A program made the translations under genes and the position numbers. Positions 6,019 through 8,933 of a stretch of 8,933 bases of DNA are shown piece after piece. The notes under the pieces were generated by a model. That model ran no database searches. It saw only the letters and a list, made by a program, of their open reading frames with translations, and was not told where the DNA came from. The DNA is taken from assembly GCA_030606095.1 (NCBI GenBank), contig JAUWHC010000080.1, positions 1 to 8,933 of the forward strand, written 5' to 3'. Within the stretch, counting starts at the first letter, position 1; each line of letters begins with the position of its first letter. Source of the stretch: Promethearchaeota archaeon (GTDB lineage Archaea > Asgardarchaeota > Lokiarchaeia > Sigyniarchaeales > SOKP01).

Positions 6019-6600
6019 TTGGAGGGTAATCATCGCAGTGATAAGCTTGAAATTTCATATAAAGTTGTAAATATTGTAGCTACAGTTATTACCGAAATTG
6101 ATGGTGCAATTGATTTAAATCAAATAATTCAAAAAGTCTCCAATGTGGAATATCATCCTGATCGTTTTCCAGGGCTTATTATGAGACTTGAAAAGCCACA
6201 TGCTACTTTATTAATTTTTTCTTCGGGTAGAATGGTAATTACGGGTCTGAAAAGAACTACCGATGCTAATTTAGCAGCTCGACAAGCAATTGAAAAGATG
6301 CAAAACATCGGATTTAATATAAAAAATCCAATAATTACAATTCAAAATATTGTAGCAACTAGTAGTCTGAATATGAATGTTGATTTGAATATGTTAACTA
6401 TTGTAATGGACAATATTATGTATGAACCTGAAGTATTTCCCGCAGCAATTTACAAAATGCCGGATCCAAAGGTAGTTTTTTTAATTTTTTCTTCAGGAAA
6501 AATAGTATGTTTAGGTTCTAAAGTAAAAGAAACGATTGATGAAGCTATATCGGTATTAGTTAAACAACTTAGTGAATCTGAGGTTACTGATTTTTTTTAA
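6019..6600 (+). CDS. tbp: TATA-box-binding protein (archaeal TBP)
   Basis: General transcription factor that binds the promoter TATA box and recruits TFB and RNA polymerase. From TTG 6019 it has 193 residues in two direct repeats, about 11-101 and 104-193. Each carries NIVAT, a Y-x-P-x-x-F-P stretch (F50, F140) and LIFSSG-K/R-x-V (F67, F157); these four Phe residues are 90 apart in pairs and match the DNA-kinking phenylalanines of TBPs. The start is uncertain. The same frame is open back to the TAA at 5971, and a good SD points to ATT 5977, which would add 14 residues. The first clearly conserved residues begin around KLEISYKVVN, so either start gives a complete fold. The T8 run at its 3' end may terminate transcription. 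Family certain, start not. Confidence 0.93.
   Translation: MEGNHRSDKLEISYKVVNIVATVITEIDGAIDLNQIIQKVSNVEYHPDRFPGLIMRLEKPHATLLIFSSGRMVITGLKRTTDANLAARQAIEKMQNIGFNIKNPIITIQNIVATSSLNMNVDLNMLTIVMDNIMYEPEVFPAAIYKMPDPKVVFLIFSSGKIVCLGSKVKETIDEAISVLVKQLSESEVTDFF
6591..6598 (+). terminator. T8 tract at the end of TBP
   Basis: Eight T residues overlap the last codons and stop of TBP, just before the convergent neighbour. Archaeal RNA polymerase often stops at such U-runs without a hairpin, and no stem-loop is visible. Confidence 0.4.
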
Positions 6601-6606
6601 AAGAAT

Positions 6607-6622
6607 GTTAGAACGTTAGAAC
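6607..6622. repeat. Two tandem copies of GTTAGAAC
   Basis: Perfect 8-base direct repeat (6607-6614, 6615-6622) in the 24-base gap between the convergent TBP and acyl-CoA dehydrogenase genes. No function is evident; it may be a chance or slippage product. Confidence 0.6.
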
Positions 6623-6624
6623 TA

Positions 6625-7887
6625 TTACAAAAAGGATATCATATCTTTTATTGCTCGACTCACTAAATAGAGTTGTATATTTCTAGCCCCACCAATAATC
6701 TCTTGCACTTTTGCAACCTCTAAAGCTTTATCGATTCGCAGGTTATCTGTGAAAGCAATACCTCCGCATAATTGTTGAGTTTCATACGAGATTTTGTGAG
6801 CCAAGCTCGAGGCAAGGAATTTTGCTCCTGAGCTAAACGATGCGTTGTACTTAATGTATTTTTTCTCTTCAAAATGTTGGTGTTCTATAGTTTTATCGTA
6901 TTCTGTTGCGCTTGTGAAACCTAACTCCGTAGCGGCCATTAACTCAGTAATTAACTGGGTAATGGGAAAAGAAACACCTTGAAAGTCGTATATCGGGCGA
7001 TTGAATTGAGACCTAATGTTTGTATATATAAGAGCTGTAATAGCTGTAAGCCAAGCGATACCAAGGCTAGAACCTATAATAGCGCATCTTTCGGCAACCA
7101 ACCCAGAAAAAAGGTTCTTATATCCTTGACCTTTGGCTCCAAGAACATTTTCTTTGGGTATTTTAACGGAATTAAAAATTGTTTGTCCAATTTCTACCCT
7201 GGGAACGGATTGAATGCCGAGCCTGTTAGTTTCTAAACCTTCAAAACCTCGCTCAACAATGACTTGGTACATGGTGCCTCGAGGATTTGTTGGGTCTGAT
7301 ACGCCATAAACTATGAAATAGTCCGCGTTAGGTCCATTTGTAGTGTATAGTTTTTCCCCATCCAGAATTAAATAATCTCCCTTATCCTGAATCTTAGTTT
7401 TCATGTTAACCGCATCAGACCCTTGGTACTTTTCCGTTATACATATACATCCTATCTTTTTACCCGTTACGATTTGATGTAAAACTTCAGTGATACGATC
7501 GCTTTTACCAAATTGGAATAAAGGATTTGCAAATATTACGCCAGTTACTACTCTAGCCAAGTCTAATTCAGGATCGACAATCGATGTAGCCATAGCTAGT
7601 AGCATCTCGTATCGCATATTGCACCTTTTACAATCACCAAAATTATTTAATCTTTGAATATAATTTTTTTTTCCAAGAATAGGAAAAAGATCGTATACCT
7701 CAGTATTGAGATCTATATTAGTTTCAATACTTTTAAGCAAAAAAAGTTCTAATTCTTCCAAAAAATCTCTCTCTTCTTCGGTAATGAGGGGCATGATAAA
7801 ATTATTAAAAATTTTATAGATATTTTTAGTCGTTAATTTTTTCTTTACTTCCTCGTCTAAAATATCTACTCCGGTTATTTTTTTCAT
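6625..7887 (-). CDS. Acyl-CoA dehydrogenase family flavoprotein, substrate unknown
   Basis: 420 residues from ATG 7887 (SD weak), slightly longer than the usual 380-400. The family fold is plain: CITEKYQGSDAVNMKT (148-164) for FAD/substrate contact, YTTNGPNADYFIV (181-193), IFNSVKIPKENVLGAKGQG (237-255), IRSQFNRPIYDFQG (291-304) and QLCGGIAFTDNLRIDK (372-387). The C-terminal motif reads EIIGGARNIQ (396-405), so the catalytic Glu of medium-chain enzymes (E-G-T) is Gly399. Instead Glu266, in LVAERCAIIGSSLGIA, sits at the alternative catalytic position known from isovaleryl-CoA dehydrogenase. The family oxidises acyl-CoA to 2-enoyl-CoA with FAD. A branched-chain substrate fits the Glu position but is inference. 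C86 and C89 (CKRC) in the N-terminal helical domain are unusual. It follows the prenyl synthase gene on the same strand, 107 bases away, with no proven link. Confidence 0.92.
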   Translation of the reverse strand: MKKITGVDILDEEVKKKLTTKNIYKIFNNFIMPLITEEERDFLEELELFLLKSIETNIDLNTEVYDLFPILGKKNYIQRLNNFGDCKRCNMRYEMLLAMATSIVDPELDLARVVTGVIFANPLFQFGKSDRITEVLHQIVTGKKIGCICITEKYQGSDAVNMKTKIQDKGDYLILDGEKLYTTNGPNADYFIVYGVSDPTNPRGTMYQVIVERGFEGLETNRLGIQSVPRVEIGQTIFNSVKIPKENVLGAKGQGYKNLFSGLVAERCAIIGSSLGIAWLTAITALIYTNIRSQFNRPIYDFQGVSFPITQLITELMAATELGFTSATEYDKTIEHQHFEEKKYIKYNASFSSGAKFLASSLAHKISYETQQLCGGIAFTDNLRIDKALEVAKVQEIIGGARNIQLYLVSRAIKDMISFL

Positions 7888-7945
7888 TATAAGCTCTATT
7901 CCTTTTTATTTATTTTTTTTTCAATTAATATAATATTAACATATT

Positions 7946-7953
7946 AAAAAAAA
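7946..7953 (-). terminator. T8 tract after the polyprenyl synthase gene
   Basis: On the minus strand a run of eight T lies about 41 bases after the TGA at 7997-7995 and before the next minus-strand gene. It is a plausible archaeal U-run terminator; no hairpin is seen. The remainder of the 107-base gap is A/T-rich, with TATA-like stretches (near 7922-7935 and 7967-7974) that could start the acyl-CoA dehydrogenase transcript. Confidence 0.4.
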
Positions 7954-7994
7954 TCCTCTTTAGAAACTTATAAAAATGCATATTCATATAACGC

Positions 7995-8933
7995 TCAGAA
8001 TTTTCGTTCTGCCACGAATTTTAATAAATTTTCAAAAAACTCTAATTCAGATTCGTGAATAGCGGGTTTGAGCTTATCAAGTGCTACTTGAGCTTCTCTA
8101 TAATAAAAATTTGCCAATTTTTTACTATTATTGATAGCATCTACTTTAAGAAATAAGTCTTTAACTTCTTGAACTTCATCTTCAGTAATATCTGTTTTTC
8201 CTATTAATTTAGAAAGGTGAACTTTATCATTACCATCTAATTTATCGTAGGCTTCTATTAGTAAACAAGTTTTTTTCCCTTCTCTTATATCTCCATCTGT
8301 TGGTTTTCCAGTTTTCTTTTCTTCTCCAAATGTTCCTAGAATGTCATCTATTATCTGAAATATAATCCCTAAATTTTTACCGTAAGTAGATAAATATACT
8401 TTATATTGATCATCCACTTTAGCATAATTCGCACCAATCAATATCGATTTTTCTAATAACGCTCCCGTTTTAAGAGAAATCATATGGATATAATCTTCCG
8501 TTTTTAGATTTTTCTTGTTTACCATATCAATTTCAATCAAAACTCCATTTGCTATTTCTATAAAAGCATGTTTGTAATATTGAATTGCTCTGAGATTTAA
8601 GTTATTATCAAAATTGTTAAAAAAAAAAGCTTCTAGGCCCAGAAAAAATGCAGAATCTCCCCCAATAATGCCTATCGAATTACCATAATCTTCAGCTGCT
8701 ATTTTTTTAAGGCTATTTTCTACGTGAAATTGCCTAAATCTAAAATGAAACGCGGGTTTTCCTCGTCTAAAATTATCCTTATCAATAATGTCATCGTGGA
8801 CTAAAGAAGCATTATGTAGGAATTCGACACCAACGCTTGGAAAGATAATGTCGTCATCCTGTTTTCCACTAAAAGCGTTATAAGTAGCGATACAAAGCAA
8901 AGGACGAATTCTTTTTCCTCCCGCTAAGAAATA
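7995..8933 (-). CDS. Polyprenyl diphosphate synthase (GGPP synthase-like, N-terminus beyond the window)
   Basis: The frame is open to the last base, so the start is outside: codons 8921-8901 read GGKRIRP, the conserved N-terminal motif of trans-prenyl synthases, and TTG 8900 right after it is not the start. 312 residues are present, lacking perhaps 40. The first Asp-rich motif DDIID is at 8795-8781, followed by RRGKP; the second, DDILG, is at 8348-8334, followed by KTGKPTDGDIREGKKT. The enzyme condenses DMAPP or a longer allylic diphosphate with IPP, in archaea mainly to GGPP for membrane lipids. The residues at -5 and -4 of the first motif are Ala and Ser, where archaeal GGPP synthases such as that of Sulfolobus often have a bulky Phe at -5. 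A longer product (C25 or above) is therefore possible. It uses the IPP and DMAPP made by the neighbouring genes. Confidence 0.93.
   Translation of the reverse strand, partial: YFLAGGKRIRPLLCIATYNAFSGKQDDDIIFPSVGVEFLHNASLVHDDIIDKDNFRRGKPAFHFRFRQFHVENSLKKIAAEDYGNSIGIIGGDSAFFLGLEAFFFNNFDNNLNLRAIQYYKHAFIEIANGVLIEIDMVNKKNLKTEDYIHMISLKTGALLEKSILIGANYAKVDDQYKVYLSTYGKNLGIIFQIIDDILGTFGEEKKTGKPTDGDIREGKKTCLLIEAYDKLDGNDKVHLSKLIGKTDITEDEVQEVKDLFLKVDAINNSKKLANFYYREAQVALDKLKPAIHESELEFFENLLKFVAERKF

Noticed and set aside
6979..7236. Plus-strand open frame of 85 codons inside the acyl-CoA dehydrogenase gene.
   Set aside because: It is antisense to conserved motifs of the dehydrogenase, with no SD and no family resemblance.
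1..8933. tRNA, rRNA, CRISPR array, insertion sequence or attachment site.
   Set aside because: No cloverleaf, regular spaced repeats, terminal inverted repeats or transposase motifs were seen. All long stretches are accounted for by the listed genes.

Overview
The window is an AT-rich (roughly one-third GC by eye) archaeal chromosomal segment. It carries an archaeal two-repeat TATA-box-binding protein and Shine-Dalgarno sites of the GGAGGTGA type, and it uses TTG start codons. Most of it is isoprenoid biosynthesis: nearly the whole lower half of the 'archaeal' (phosphomevalonate dehydratase) variant of the mevalonate pathway, known from Aeropyrum pernix and many other archaea. The overall look (low GC, this pathway, the MVK sequence style) would fit an anaerobic archaeon, possibly of the Asgard/Loki type. 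That lineage guess is weak and rests on impression only.

Layout. Positions 2-5181 (+) are a tight run: the C-terminal part of a UbiD-family decarboxylase (anhydromevalonate-phosphate decarboxylase role), the large and small subunits of phosphomevalonate dehydratase (aconitase-X family), a mevalonate kinase with a disrupted N-terminus, and a 633-residue protein that fuses isopentenyl phosphate kinase to a type II IPP isomerase. Convergent to it, overlapping by 7 bases, is ubiX (5175-5729, -), which makes the prenylated FMN needed by the UbiD partner. Positions 5730-5976 are an AT-rich divergent control region. TBP follows (about 5977/6019-6600, +). Then come two minus-strand genes: an acyl-CoA dehydrogenase-like flavoprotein (6625-7887) and a polyprenyl diphosphate synthase (7995 to beyond 8933).

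How the genes fit together. MVK makes mevalonate 5-phosphate. The dehydratase makes trans-anhydromevalonate 5-phosphate. The UbiD protein, with prFMN from UbiX, decarboxylates this to isopentenyl phosphate. The IPK half makes IPP, the IDI-2 half makes DMAPP, and the prenyl synthase condenses them. HMG-CoA synthase and reductase are not in the window.

Main points of interest: (1) the IPK-IDI2 fusion, whose junction passes over an A6 run where one extra base would give two overlapping genes instead; (2) the MVK 5' end, where the conserved start of the protein is split over three frames by an apparent +1 and a 31-base insertion; (3) a His where IDI-2 enzymes have a near-invariant catalytic Gln; (4) a strong Shine-Dalgarno placed correctly for an ATT start of TBP; (5) small residues before the first Asp-rich motif of the prenyl synthase, suggesting a product longer than C20.
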